Origin: DASZHJ01 sp963735465
Lineage (GTDB): Bacteria > Pseudomonadota > Alphaproteobacteria > ATCC43930 > CGMCC-115725
NCBI GenBank assembly: GCA_963735465.1
Contig: CAVTLA010000001.1
Location: forward strand, 2,418,001 to 2,482,000
Direction: 5' to 3'
DNA: 64,000 bases
Shown: positions 54,470-63,938 of the stretch, piece by piece
Layout of the letters: each line of letters opens with the position of its first letter
Numbering within the stretch: the stretch's first letter is position 1
The notes under the pieces: model-generated
What the model was told of the DNA's origin: nothing
The model's database searches: none
Seen by the model: only the letters and a program-made list of their open reading frames with translations
Made by a program: the position numbers and the translations under genes

Positions 54470-55171
54470 GTGCGGATCAGCGAGACGAACTGGAGCCAGG
54501 TGGAGGCCTACCTCAAGCGCGATGACCGGGCGGTGCTGCCGGTGGGAAGCACCGAGCAGCACGCGCACCTCAGCCTCAACGTCGACGGCATCCTCTCGGA
54601 GCGGGTGGCGGCGGAGGCGGCGGAGCCCTTGGGCGTGCCGGTCTTCCCGGTCGTGCACTACGGCATCACGCCCTATTTCATGGCCTATCCCGGTACCGTG
54701 ACGCTGAAGGTGGAGACGTATCTCCGCGTCATCGGCGACATCCTCGACAGCCTCTACACCCACGGCTTCCGCCGGGTGGTAATCGTCAACGGCCACGGCG
54801 GCAACGCGCCGGCGCAGTCCCTGGTCGCCGAGCGCATGGCGGAGCGGCCCGGCCTCAAGGCCAAGTTCTACAACTGGTACAACGCGCCGAAGACCTGGGC
54901 CAAGGTCAAGGAGATCGACCCCGTCGCCTCCCACGCGTCCTGGATGGAGAACTTCCCCTGGACGCGCGTCGCCGGCGTCGAGCAGCCGACCCAGCGCAAG
55001 CCAATGATCGACCACGACCGCCTCCGCTCCCTCAACCCGCAGGCGCTCCGCGCCTATATCGGCGACGGCAACTACGGCGGCCACTATCAGAAGAGCGACG
55101 CCGAGATGCTGGCGCTCTGGCAGGTGGCGGTGGAGGAGACGCGCGAGGTCATCGACGGCGGGTGGGAATGA
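54470..55171 (+). CDS. Creatininase-family amidohydrolase
   Basis: 233 residues. Metal-binding residues are seen in LPVGSTEQHAHLSLNVDGILSERVA (Glu and His of the EQHxxHL-type motif) and RVVIVNGHGGNAPA. Family members open cyclic amides, for example creatinine or lactam intermediates of cofactor biosynthesis. GTG start behind GAGGGAGAG. Divergent from the dpp operon. Substrate unknown. Confidence 0.88.
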   Translation: MRISETNWSQVEAYLKRDDRAVLPVGSTEQHAHLSLNVDGILSERVAAEAAEPLGVPVFPVVHYGITPYFMAYPGTVTLKVETYLRVIGDILDSLYTHGFRRVVIVNGHGGNAPAQSLVAERMAERPGLKAKFYNWYNAPKTWAKVKEIDPVASHASWMENFPWTRVAGVEQPTQRKPMIDHDRLRSLNPQALRAYIGDGNYGGHYQKSDAEMLALWQVAVEETREVIDGGWE

Positions 55172-55187
55172 TTCTTTGGAGCTGTTA

Positions 55188-55230
55188 GCCCCTCTCCCAC
55201 TGCGTGCGGAGAGAGGCGATTTTTTAGTGC
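55188..55230 (+). terminator. Terminator of the creatininase gene
   Basis: GCCCCTCTCC pairs with GGAGAGAGGC (one mismatch) around a short loop, followed by GATTTTTTAG. It abuts the stop of the convergent coiled-coil gene. Confidence 0.75.
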
Positions 55231-58200
55231 TTCAGCCTACCCACCGCGTTCGACAGCAGCAGGTACAGCTTCCCGACGTCGGCGGTGACGAAGGTGGCGC
55301 CGAGCACGTCCTGGTGGTCGCATTCGCGGGCCTGGGCCAGCAGCGTCTCGAACTGATTGAGGTAGCGCAGCACGTAGTCGCGGAAGTTCGGGTCCTCCTC
55401 GAACTTCTGCTTGATGAGGCCCGGCCCCTCCCGGTCCTGCATGCGCAGGAGCTGGCGGGTGAAGATCGCGCGGTCGCCGGAATGGAAGCGCTTCCAGATC
55501 TGATCCGGGATCTGCTCGTCGAGGACGCGGTTGAGATCGACGGCGATCGACTGCAGGGTCTCGATGATGAAGGTGGCGCCCTTCAGGAACGTGTCCTGCT
55601 GGGTCTCGATGGCGGCGCGCCGCACCCGCTCCGCCTGCTCGGCGGCGTCGGTCGCGGTCTTGACGAGCTGGGTCACCTGGGTCTCGAAGATGGTGCCGGC
55701 GTCCCGCGCCCGGCCCGCCGCGTGCTCGGCGGTGCCGGCGAGATCGGTCGCCTGGCGCCGGAAAGTGTCGCCCATGTTCTCCAGGCGCTCCAGCGCCTTG
55801 TCGGTGGTGGCGTTGAGCTCCACCGTCTGGTCCTTGAGGGCGCCGCGCACCTCGGAGATGCGCGAGTTCGCGTGCTCGGCGGCGCCCTGGAGGTCGCGCT
55901 GCTGGCGCCGTAGCGCCTCGTTGGCCTGGTCGGTGCGGAGCGCCACGGTCTCGCCGGCGGCGGCGAGCGCGGTCGCCTGGTTGCGCGCCGCCTCGCTCAG
56001 CTCCTTGAGGCGCGTCGTCGCGGTCTCGCTGGTGGAGGAGAGCGCCGCCAGACGGTCGGCGAAGATCTCGCCGGCTTCCTCTACCTGCGCGGCCGCGCGA
56101 TCGGCGGCGGCGGCGAGGTCCTGGGTCTGCTGGCGGAAGACCGCGCCGGAATCCCGGAGCTTCGCCGTGGCGCCGTCGCTGGACGCCGCCACCTGCTGGC
56201 TGCGCTCGAAGAAGCGGTCGCCGAGTTCCACCAGCTTGCCGGCGGTGCGATCGGCGGCTTCCAGCACGTCCTGTGCCCGCTCGCGCAGGAGTTCGCCGGT
56301 CTGGGTCAGGCGCTGCGCCGCGCCGTCGGTGGCGCTGGAGACCGCGCGGCTCTGATCCGCCAGGAGCTGGGCCACCTCCTCGGCGCGGCCGGAGGCGCGC
56401 TCGGTCGACTGGGTGACCTCGAGGGAGCCGCTGCGCAGGGTCTCGCTGATGGTGCCGACCTGGGTCGCGAGCTGCTCGGAGAGGCCGCGGAGATCGCGGA
56501 CCTGCTGCTGCACCACGATGCCGACCGCGTCGGTCTGGTTGAGGGCCTCGGCGGCCGCCTCCTTGAGCTGGCGCGCCTGCTCGCGGAAGACGTCGCTCAC
56601 CAGGGAGGAGCGCTCGACCGCCTGCTCGGACGACCGCCCGAGCTCGTGCACCTGGGATTGCAGGAGATTGCGGATCTCGGCGACCTGGGAGCCGACCGCG
56701 GTCCGCGCCGTGTTGAGACGGCCGACCTCCTGGGTGAAGGCCTCCTGCAGCTGCGTCACCTGCGCCGTCGCGTGGTCGGCGCCTTCCTTGATCTGCCCGA
56801 TCTGCCGGGAGAGCGTGTCGCCGACGTGCTGGATCTGCGCGCTCGCCTCGGCGGCGATGCCGGTCAAACGGTCCGCCTGCTGGTCGAAGCCCTCGCCGGC
56901 GCGGCGCACCCGCGCCACCGCTTGATCCGCCGTCGACTGCAGCTCCAGCGCCTGGTTGCGAAGCCCGCCGGCCGCCTCGGTGACCCGCTCCGCCGCTCCC
57001 ACCGCGGCGGCGTTGAGCGCGTCGCCGCTGTCGCGAAATCCCTCCGCCGCCTGGCGCACGGTGCTGACGCTGCCCTGGGCCACGGAGTTGAGATCCTGGC
57101 TGCGCTGGCGCAGCTGCTCGCCCACGGTCTGCAGCCGCACCGCCACCTGCTCCGTGGTGGCGAGGAGCTCACGCACCTGCAGGCGCAGCGCCTCGCCCAC
57201 TTCCTCGACGCGGGTGCCGGCCTGGCGCGTCGTCTGCGCCACGTGATCGGCCTGGCCGCCGAAGCCGTCGTTCACCTCTTTCAGCCGCTGCAGCGCCTCG
57301 GTGCTCGCGGTGCGCAGGGTCTGCACGTGACGGGTCAGGCCGGCGCCAAGCTGATCCGCCTGATCGCTCGCCTGCTCGCTGAAGCGCGTGAGCTCGATGG
57401 TGAAGGTGCGCAGCGCACTTGCCATCACCTCGCTCTGGGCCGCCGCCTTGCCGGTGGCGACGGTCATGTTCTCGGTGCCGCTCTGCAGCGCATCGGCGCC
57501 GCGCCGCGAGCTGGTGGCGACGCCGGCGGTCGCCTGATCCAGGCGCTCGGCGGCGACCACGAGCTGCTGCTCCACTTCGCGGCTGCGCTGGGCGATGCGC
57601 TCGCCGGCCTTGCTGGCGGCGTCCTCGATCGCGCCGTCGAAATCGTCGAGGGTCTCCTTCAGACGCTCGATCGCACCGGCGAGGCCGTCGGCGGAGCGGT
57701 CGCCGGCGACGCGGAAGGCCTCGATCGTGCGCTCTGCCACTCGCTCCATGGACTGGGAGGTCTCGCGGCCGGAGGCGGTGGCGTTCTCCACTACCTTCTC
57801 GCCGCTTGCCGCGGCCAGATCCAGGCGCTTCGCGGCAAGACCGAGCTGCTCGTCCAGTTCGCGGCTGCGCAGCGCCACGCGCTCGCCGGCCTTGGCCACC
57901 GCCTGCTCGATCAGGCCGTCGAAGTCGACGAAGGTTTCCTTCAGCCGCTCGACCGCCGTGGCGAGCCCCTCGGTCGAGCGGTCGCCCGCGGCGCGCATCG
58001 CCTCCAGGGCACGCTCGCCGGCGGCGCGGAAGGTCTCGAGGGCATGGGCGGCGCTCCGCTCCATGGCCTGGGAGGCATCGCGGCTGGCGGCGCTGGCGTT
58101 CTCCACCACCTTCTCGCCACCCGCCGCCGCCAGATCCAGGCGCTGGGCGGCCAGTGCGAGCTGCTGGTCCACCTCGCGGCTGCGCTGGGCGATGCGCTCG

Positions 58201-59996
58201 CTGGCCTTGGCAACGGCCGCCTCGATCATGCCGTCGAAATCGCCGAAGGTCTCCTTGAGCCGCTCCACGGCGGTGGCGAGGCCGCCGGTCGAGCGGTCAC
58301 CCGCGGCACGCAGCGCCTCCAGCGCGCGGTCGCCGGCGGTGCGGAAGGCTTCGAGGGCGTGGGTGGCGCTCCGCTCCATCGCCTGGGAGGCATCGCGGCC
58401 GGCGGCATTGGCGTTCTCGACGACCTTCTCGCCGCCCGCCGCGGCCTGATCCAGGCGCTGCCCGGCAAGGGCGAGCTGCTGCTCCACCTCGCGGCTGCGC
58501 TGGGCGATGCGCTCGCTGGCCTGGCCCACGGCCTCCTCGATCATGCCGTCGAAGTCCGCGAAAGTTTCCTTGAGGCGATCGACCGCGGTGGCGAGGCCCT
58601 CGGTGGAGCGGTCGCCGGCGGCGTGGAGAGTCTCGAGCGTCCGCTCGCCGGCGGCGCGGAGTGTCTCCAGCGTCTCGGCGGCACTCCGCTCCATCGCCTG
58701 GGAGGCCTCGCGGCTGGCGGCGGTGGCGTTCTCCACCACCCGGTCGCCGCCTGCCGCGGCCTGATCCAGGCGCTGACCGGCGAGGGTCAGCTGCTGCTCC
58801 ACGTCGCGGCTGCGCTGAGCGATGCGCTCGCCGGCCTTGACCACGGCCGCCTCGATCATGCCGTCGAAATCGGCGAAGGTCGCCCGCAGCCGGTCGACGG
58901 CGGTGCCGAGGCCCTCGGTAGAGCGGTCTCCGGCGGCACGGAGCATGTCGAGGGTCCGCTCGCCGGCGGTGCGGAAGGTCTCCAGCGCGTCGGCGGCGCT
59001 CCGCTCCATCGCCTCCGTGGCCTCGTGGCTGGCGGCGCTCGCGCGCTCCACCACCCGCTCGCCGCCCGCCGCCGCCTGATCCAGGCGCTGGCCCGCGAGC
59101 ACGAGCTGGTGCTCCACCTCGCGGCTGCGCTGGGCGATGCGCTCGCCGGCCTTGGCCACCGCCGCCTCGATCATGCCATCGAAGTCGCCGAAGGTCGCCC
59201 GGAGCCGTTCCACGGCGGCGCCGAGGCCGTCGGCGGAGCGCTCGCCGACCGCAGTCAGCTCGTCGAGCGTGCGCTCGCCCGCGGCGCGGAAAGTGTCCAG
59301 GGCACGGGCGGCGACCCGCTCGATTTCCTGGGCGGTCTCGCGGCCGGCGACGGCGGCGTCCGCGGCTACCTTCTCGCCACCCGCGGCGAAAGCGCGGCCG
59401 ACCGTCATCTCCACCACCGACACCTGGCCCGCCAGCCGCTCGGTGGCGGCGGTCAGGTCGCGCTGCACCGCCTGCTCCACCGCCTGGGCATGGCTCTGCA
59501 GCGCCTGGCTCAGCTTGCCGACCTGATCGGCGACGGTGACGAGATCGCCCTCGGCGCGCTCCACCCGCTGGGCCGCCTCGGTGACCGACGTGACGATGTC
59601 CCGCAGCCGTCCGGCCAGGGTGGCGGAGACACCCTCGATGCGGTCCACCGCCTCGTTGGCGGCGCCGCTCAGGTTCTCGGCCTGGGCGCTCAGGCTCTCG
59701 CTCACCGCCCGGGCCCGCGCCTCGGCGGCCTCGGAGGGGAACACCAGGCTATCGACACGCTCCGCCAGCAAGGCCGAGCTCGCGGCCAGCTCGCCCGCCC
59801 GGCGATAGAAGCCGGTCACCACCCAGAGGAAGGCGATGGGCGCGGTGACGCCGAGGATGGTGATGGCGAGCTCGTGGGGTAGCAGGCTGGGGAGCACGTC
59901 CCAACCGACTTGCGAGTCGATATAGAGGGCACACAGCAGAAGCCAGACCGCCGACAGAACCGGCCCCGACAGGACGACCCGCAGAACCTTGGACAA
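55224..59996 (-). CDS. Giant membrane-anchored coiled-coil protein with 105-residue repeats
   Basis: 1590 residues. Two membrane helices at the N-terminus (VVLSGPVLSAVWLLLCALYI and ITILGVTAPIAFLWVVTGFY) are followed by about 1500 residues of Ala/Glu/Gln/Arg-rich coiled coil with almost no proline. Residues ~238-830 consist of tandem 105-residue units (GDRSTEGLATAVERLKETF, DFDGMIEAAVAKAGERIAQRS, EVEQQLALAGQRLDQAAAGGE); the rest is more degenerate. A ~100-residue globular-looking end (FLKGATFIIETLQSIAVDLNRVLD, QIPDQIWKRFHSGDRAIFTRQLLRMQD) closes it. Two N-terminal helices plus a huge coiled coil recall the Caulobacter polarity protein TipN; no homology is claimed. TTG start behind GGGGGACAGG. 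Confidence 0.85.
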   Translation of the reverse strand: MSKVLRVVLSGPVLSAVWLLLCALYIDSQVGWDVLPSLLPHELAITILGVTAPIAFLWVVTGFYRRAGELAASSALLAERVDSLVFPSEAAEARARAVSESLSAQAENLSGAANEAVDRIEGVSATLAGRLRDIVTSVTEAAQRVERAEGDLVTVADQVGKLSQALQSHAQAVEQAVQRDLTAATERLAGQVSVVEMTVGRAFAAGGEKVAADAAVAGRETAQEIERVAARALDTFRAAGERTLDELTAVGERSADGLGAAVERLRATFGDFDGMIEAAVAKAGERIAQRSREVEHQLVLAGQRLDQAAAGGERVVERASAASHEATEAMERSAADALETFRTAGERTLDMLRAAGDRSTEGLGTAVDRLRATFADFDGMIEAAVVKAGERIAQRSRDVEQQLTLAGQRLDQAAAGGDRVVENATAASREASQAMERSAAETLETLRAAGERTLETLHAAGDRSTEGLATAVDRLKETFADFDGMIEEAVGQASERIAQRSREVEQQLALAGQRLDQAAAGGEKVVENANAAGRDASQAMERSATHALEAFRTAGDRALEALRAAGDRSTGGLATAVERLKETFGDFDGMIEAAVAKASERIAQRSREVDQQLALAAQRLDLAAAGGEKVVENASAASRDASQAMERSAAHALETFRAAGERALEAMRAAGDRSTEGLATAVERLKETFVDFDGLIEQAVAKAGERVALRSRELDEQLGLAAKRLDLAAASGEKVVENATASGRETSQSMERVAERTIEAFRVAGDRSADGLAGAIERLKETLDDFDGAIEDAASKAGERIAQRSREVEQQLVVAAERLDQATAGVATSSRRGADALQSGTENMTVATGKAAAQSEVMASALRTFTIELTRFSEQASDQADQLGAGLTRHVQTLRTASTEALQRLKEVNDGFGGQADHVAQTTRQAGTRVEEVGEALRLQVRELLATTEQVAVRLQTVGEQLRQRSQDLNSVAQGSVSTVRQAAEGFRDSGDALNAAAVGAAERVTEAAGGLRNQALELQSTADQAVARVRRAGEGFDQQADRLTGIAAEASAQIQHVGDTLSRQIGQIKEGADHATAQVTQLQEAFTQEVGRLNTARTAVGSQVAEIRNLLQSQVHELGRSSEQAVERSSLVSDVFREQARQLKEAAAEALNQTDAVGIVVQQQVRDLRGLSEQLATQVGTISETLRSGSLEVTQSTERASGRAEEVAQLLADQSRAVSSATDGAAQRLTQTGELLRERAQDVLEAADRTAGKLVELGDRFFERSQQVAASSDGATAKLRDSGAVFRQQTQDLAAAADRAAAQVEEAGEIFADRLAALSSTSETATTRLKELSEAARNQATALAAAGETVALRTDQANEALRRQQRDLQGAAEHANSRISEVRGALKDQTVELNATTDKALERLENMGDTFRRQATDLAGTAEHAAGRARDAGTIFETQVTQLVKTATDAAEQAERVRRAAIETQQDTFLKGATFIIETLQSIAVDLNRVLDEQIPDQIWKRFHSGDRAIFTRQLLRMQDREGPGLIKQKFEEDPNFRDYVLRYLNQFETLLAQARECDHQDVLGATFVTADVGKLYLLLSNAVGRLKH
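57510..59290 (-). repeat. Six tandem ~315-bp coding repeats
   Basis: The repeated marker at the FDGMIEAA codons recurs at about 59170, 58855, 58540, 58225 and 57910, each exactly 315 bp apart, and then at 57628, 282 bp on. The shorter last step reflects an 11-residue deletion of the GERTLEALRAA segment. Units are closely similar in DNA as well as protein. Confidence 0.9.
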
Positions 59997-60041
59997 ACCT
60001 GTCCCCCGTTACCCCTTAATTACATTGGCTTTGAAACTCGC

Positions 60042-60509
60042 TCATCCCGGAGTCCCCGTCAACCGAGCGGTCGAGTCGCGGACCAAGCACTCCAGCGCGG
60101 ACCGCAGTGCCGCAGGAATCGGCGTGGGCCGCCGCTGCTCGCGGTCGACGAAAACATGGACGAAATGCCCGGTGGCCGTCGGCGACTCGTCGCCCTGGCG
60201 GAACAGCCCGACCTCGTAGCGCACGCTGGTATTCCCGAGCCGACCGACCCGGAGCCCGGCATCGACCCGGTCCGGGAAGGCGAGCGACCGGTGGAAGCGG
60301 CACTGGCTCTCCACCGCGATCCCGATGACCGCGCCGGTATGGATGTCGAGACCGCCGGACTTGATGAGGAAGCTGTTGATGACAGTGTCGAAGTACGAGT
60401 AGTAGACCACGTTGTTGACGTGGCCGTAGACGTCGTTGTCCATCCACCTTGTGGGTATCTCCAGCGTGTGGAGATAGTTCGAGCGCCGCTCCTCCTCGCC
60501 TTCCGACAT
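60042..60509 (-). CDS. Acyl-CoA thioesterase, hotdog fold (YbgC/FadM-like)
   Basis: 155 residues. TRWMDNDVYGHVNNVVYYSYFDTVINSFL is the 4-hydroxybenzoyl-CoA thioesterase signature with the catalytic Asp; ESQCRFHRSLAFPDRVDAGLRVGRLGNTSVRYEVGLF completes the hotdog. It hydrolyses a fatty or aromatic acyl-CoA. Start at the ATG of SEGEEERRSN; longer frames upstream have no family similarity. Confidence 0.88.
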   Translation of the reverse strand: MSEGEEERRSNYLHTLEIPTRWMDNDVYGHVNNVVYYSYFDTVINSFLIKSGGLDIHTGAVIGIAVESQCRFHRSLAFPDRVDAGLRVGRLGNTSVRYEVGLFRQGDESPTATGHFVHVFVDREQRRPTPIPAALRSALECLVRDSTARLTGTPG

Positions 60510-60663
60510 CCCCGTGCTTTCTTTCCGTCCTCGGTCAGTGCGGCCCCTGGAGCTCTCGTTCACCGGCACGAGATCCCTCCCCGGCATCTTACCAGCGCAC
60601 TGCCCTTCCACCACCCCATGACACAGGCGGCGCACTCTGGCACCGGGGGCACTTCTGATGTCG

Positions 60664-61167
60664 TCAGGAGCCGATCAACCTGGCGGTGAGCAATTCGACC
60701 GTGGCCTCGATCGTCGCCGCTGAGGCATCGTTGGCCACCGTTTCCTGCCTATACGAGACGGGGACTGAGCCGTCGAAGATGTTCACCATGAGTGCGGACT
60801 GGCCTCGACCGATACCGGGGTTCACGTGCCACACGATGCGCCGCGTTGGGTATGGAGCGGCAACCGGCGCGGAAATCACGCCTCCCGAGGCGGCGCGTGC
60901 CATGCCGGCCTCGACGAGGTGCGCGAACTCGCTGTCCGTCATGCCAGGCCATGATCCACGCACAGTGACGCTGGCGATGCCGCTTGGCGATTTCACCTCG
61001 AAGGTGGGGCGCTCCGCGAGGGTGGCGGGCGAGCCGGTGCAGGCCGCAAGGCCGGTCAGCGACACCAGCACAAGCGCCGCGGCCAACGGGCGCCAGCGGC
61101 CTCGACAGACGGCCCCTGCGGCCGATACGGGCGAGCGATGCCCCAGACGGTTCTCATGCTTTTCCAC
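60664..61167 (-). CDS. Lipoprotein of unknown function
   Basis: About 167 residues from a GTG at 61167 with AGGAGAGC upstream. A basic N-terminus leads to PLAAALVLVSLTGLAACTGS with lipobox LAAC. The mature part contains VTVRGSWPGMTDSEFAHLVEAGMARAA and IVWHVNPG, DGSVPVSYRQETVANDAS, ATIEATVELLTARL. I do not recognise the family. Start uncertain because the N-terminal extension before the hydrophobic core is unusually long. Confidence 0.65.
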   Translation of the reverse strand: MEKHENRLGHRSPVSAAGAVCRGRWRPLAAALVLVSLTGLAACTGSPATLAERPTFEVKSPSGIASVTVRGSWPGMTDSEFAHLVEAGMARAASGGVISAPVAAPYPTRRIVWHVNPGIGRGQSALMVNIFDGSVPVSYRQETVANDASAATIEATVELLTARLIGS

Positions 61168-61331
61168 AGGAAAGCTCTCCTGATGAGACAGCGGCTTCGG
61201 CGCGCGGCGCAACCCTTGCCCGGCGCCACACCAATAGATGGCGGCGGGCTTCGCCATTCATTTGTTGGCGGTTGCCGTGGCTGAGCGGTGATTGCCTGAA
61301 CCCTCGCTCGGGAGGCTTCAGGCGCGGCTGG

Positions 61332-62120
61332 TTACAGAACCCCTTTGAGGGCCGTCAGGGTGCCGACGGGATCCTCCACCATCATCATGTGGCCGACCCC
61401 GGGCAGCACGGTGACCTCGGCGCCGGCGATCCGGCCCGCGAAGGCATTGCCCTGTGCCGCCGGCGTCATGCGATCCTCGGCGCCCAACACCAGGCGGGTG
61501 CGGCAGCGGATATGCGTCGCCGCCTCCACCGCATCCTTGTAGGCGTTGCAGGCGCCGAGATCGGCGGAGAGTGTCGCCGCCGGCGAGTGCTCCAGGAGCC
61601 GCATCGCCTCGCCGTGCAGCCAGAGGCCCGGCACCAGATTACTGCCGAGCCGGGACTGGGCGCCAAAGCTCCAGCTCACCATGAGATCAAGAGCGAGATG
61701 GGCCCCGGCCGCCGCGGCGCCCAGGAGGTCGCCATGCACGGGCATCTCCGGCACGAAGCCCAGCAGCGCCAGCCCGTCGATGCGCGCGCCGCCCCGCGCC
61801 GCCGTCTCCAGCGCCACCAGGGAGCCCATGCTGTGACCGGCGACACGGGCGGTGCCGGCGCCGACGACGTCCAGCACTTGCAGCACCCACTCCGCCATCG
61901 CCGGAATGCTGGTCAGCGCCGGTCCCTCGCTGCCGCCGTGGCCGGGAAAATCTAGAGCCAGCACGCTCCGCCCGTGATGGGCGAAGGACCGGGTCTGCAG
62001 GGCCCAGACCGTGTGATCCATGCCGGCGCCGTGCAGGAAGACTGCCGTCGGCAGCTTCGGATCGAAGTCGCGCCCGCCGGTTCCCGCGAGGACGCGCCTG
62101 CCCGCAACGCTGAGCTCCAT
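61332..62120 (-). CDS. Alpha/beta hydrolase
   Basis: 262 residues. Oxyanion loop VFLHGAGMDHTVW, nucleophile elbow VAGHSMGSLVAL (Ser), acid RLVLGAEDRMTPA (Asp) and late His in PGVGHMMMVEDP make a complete catalytic triad. Substrate unknown. It starts eight bases after metY and is probably co-transcribed with it. Confidence 0.88.
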   Translation of the reverse strand: MELSVAGRRVLAGTGGRDFDPKLPTAVFLHGAGMDHTVWALQTRSFAHHGRSVLALDFPGHGGSEGPALTSIPAMAEWVLQVLDVVGAGTARVAGHSMGSLVALETAARGGARIDGLALLGFVPEMPVHGDLLGAAAAGAHLALDLMVSWSFGAQSRLGSNLVPGLWLHGEAMRLLEHSPAATLSADLGACNAYKDAVEAATHIRCRTRLVLGAEDRMTPAAQGNAFAGRIAGAEVTVLPGVGHMMMVEDPVGTLTALKGVL

Positions 62121-62127
62121 GCGCGTG

Positions 62128-63441
62128 CTACTCCGCCGCCCGTGGCAGCGACTTCTGCGCGGCCCGAAGCGCCTGCCCGAGATCCTCGAGGATGTCGTCA
62201 GGCTCCTCCAGCCCGACCGAGAGGCGGATCATGTCCTCGCCGATGCCGGCGGCGGCGAGCTGCTCGGCGCTGAGCTGCTGATGCGTGGTGCTGGCGGGAT
62301 GGATGACCAGGGTCTTGGCGTCGCCGACATTGGCGAGGTGAGAGATCAGCTTCACGCTGTCGATGAAGCGCTTGCCGGCGGGCCGTCCGCCCTTGATGCC
62401 GAAGCTCACGATCGAGCCGGCGCCCTTCGGCAGGATCGTCCTGGCCAGGGCGTGATCGGGATGGCTCTCGAGCTCCGGGTGGATCACCCACGCGACCGCA
62501 GGGCTCTTGGCAAGGAACGCCAGCACCCGCCGGGTATTCTCGATGTGCCGTGCCATGCGCAGCGGCAGGGTCTCGACGCCCTGCAGGATATGGAACGCGT
62601 TGGTCGGGCTCATGCAGGCGCCGAAATCGCGCAACCCTTCGGCGCGCGCCCGCATGATGAAGGCCTGGGGCCCGAACTCCTCGGCGAAGTCGATGCCGTG
62701 ATAGCCCGCATAGGGCTCGCTCAGCGTCGGGAACTTCCCCGAAGCATTCCAGTCGAAGCGGCCGCCGTCGATCAGCACGCCGCCGATGGCGACGCCGTGG
62801 CCACCCAGCCACTTGGTGGCGGAATGCATGACGAGATCGGCGCCGAGATCGAGCACGCGGCAGAGGTAGGGCGTGGCGAAGGTGGCATCGATGAGGAGCG
62901 GCAGCTTCGCCGCGTGCGCGACCGCGGCCACTTCCGGCACGTTCAGCACCTCGAGGCCGGGATTGCCCAGGATCTCCGCGAAGACGAGGCGCGTCTCCGG
63001 CCGGATCGCCGCGGCGAAGGCGGTGGGGTCGCGGGGATCGACGAAGCTCGCCTCGATGCCGAAGCGCGGCAGGGTGAGCTTCAGCAGGTTGACCGAGCCG
63101 CCGTAGAGCGAGGTGGCGGCAACGATGTGGCCGCCGGCCCCCATCAGGGTCGCGATGGCGAGGTGAAGCGCCGCCTGGCCGCTCGCGGTGCAGATCGCGC
63201 CGACGCCGCCCTCCAGCGCCGCCAGGCGCTCCTCCAACACCGCCACGGTGGGATTGGCGATGCGGGAATAGATGAAGCCCGGCTCCTCCAGATTGAAGAG
63301 CGCCGCCGCATGGTCGCTGTCGCGGAAGACGTAGCTGGTGGTCTGGTAGATCGGCACCGCGCGCGCGCCGGTGACGGGGTCCGGCCGCTGGCCTGCGTGC
63401 AGGCTGAGGGTGGAGAAGCCGGGAAACTTGACCTCGGGCAT
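62128..63441 (-). CDS. metY: O-acetylhomoserine sulfhydrylase (Cys/Met metabolism PLP enzyme)
   Basis: 437 residues, the length of MetY rather than the shorter cystathionine lyases. FSTLSLHAGQRPDPVTGARAVPIYQTTSYVF at the start, YSRIANPTVAVLEERLAALEGG, and the PLP Lys in VMHSATKWLGGHG. It makes homocysteine from O-acetylhomoserine and sulfide. ATG at 63441 chosen; the frame extends ten residues further without family similarity. Confidence 0.93.
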   Translation of the reverse strand: MPEVKFPGFSTLSLHAGQRPDPVTGARAVPIYQTTSYVFRDSDHAAALFNLEEPGFIYSRIANPTVAVLEERLAALEGGVGAICTASGQAALHLAIATLMGAGGHIVAATSLYGGSVNLLKLTLPRFGIEASFVDPRDPTAFAAAIRPETRLVFAEILGNPGLEVLNVPEVAAVAHAAKLPLLIDATFATPYLCRVLDLGADLVMHSATKWLGGHGVAIGGVLIDGGRFDWNASGKFPTLSEPYAGYHGIDFAEEFGPQAFIMRARAEGLRDFGACMSPTNAFHILQGVETLPLRMARHIENTRRVLAFLAKSPAVAWVIHPELESHPDHALARTILPKGAGSIVSFGIKGGRPAGKRFIDSVKLISHLANVGDAKTLVIHPASTTHQQLSAEQLAAAGIGEDMIRLSVGLEEPDDILEDLGQALRAAQKSLPRAAE

Positions 63442-63636
63442 GGGCGACCTCGCGGGCTCGCGACGAGGCATCCACCTTACACGAGAACGCGGGACGCCGT
63501 CCCGGAGGGCCGGCTTCCCATTGAAAGTGAAAAAATGTGCTGCGGTGGCCGAGCGGCTGATCGCCGCCGCACAGACCCTACCCGCTACCCCTTAACGGCG
63601 ACTGAAACCTCAAATGCTGTCTAATCCCGGCGTTTC

Positions 63637-63819
63637 TCAGCGCTTGAACAGCGCCTCGGCGCCGGTCTTCTGGGCGCGTTTGCGGGCGATCTCGCCGCGG
63701 GCGCGCTCGATCTCGGCCTCGAGGCCGGCGATGTAGATCTCCAGTTCCGCCACCGCCAGGGGCGAGAGATCCTTGGGCGGCGCCTTCTTGCGCAGCGGGA
63801 CCAGATCTTCCTCGTCCAT
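63637..63819 (-). CDS. DUF1192 protein
   Basis: 60 residues: DEEDLVPLRKKAPPKDLSPLAVAELEIYIAGLEAEIERARGEIARK is the complete DUF1192 pattern. GGAGGTGGC precedes the ATG at 63819. Function unknown; it is found beside quinone-oxidoreductase genes in Alphaproteobacteria, as here (divergent). Confidence 0.9.
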   Translation of the reverse strand: MDEEDLVPLRKKAPPKDLSPLAVAELEIYIAGLEAEIERARGEIARKRAQKTGAEALFKR

Positions 63820-63938
63820 TGCCACCTCCAAACGACGTGCGGCCCGGATTTTGCTCGCCTGTTGCCAGTCTGGCGCGATCCAGCTAGACACGCAATCCGT
63901 CCACCTGCCCGCCCGTGAAATCCCGCACAGGAAGCCCC

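Noticed and set aside
57510..59290. Regular repeats as a possible CRISPR array
   Set aside because: The period is 315 bp without unique spacers, and the repeats are in frame within one coding sequence.
56646..59882. Very long open frame antisense to the giant coiled-coil gene (also long antisense frames opposite clpA, the molybdopterin oxidoreductase and the CaiB region)
   Set aside because: In DNA of this GC content stop codons are rare in shadow frames. The translations are His/Gly/Arg-rich with no domain, and the sense genes are unmistakable.
63540..63600. tRNA-Ser-like D-arm sequence (GTGGCCGAGCGGCTGA)
   Set aside because: The following sequence cannot form an anticodon arm or T-arm, and there is no CCA-adjacent acceptor stem. 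A chance match or a remnant at best.
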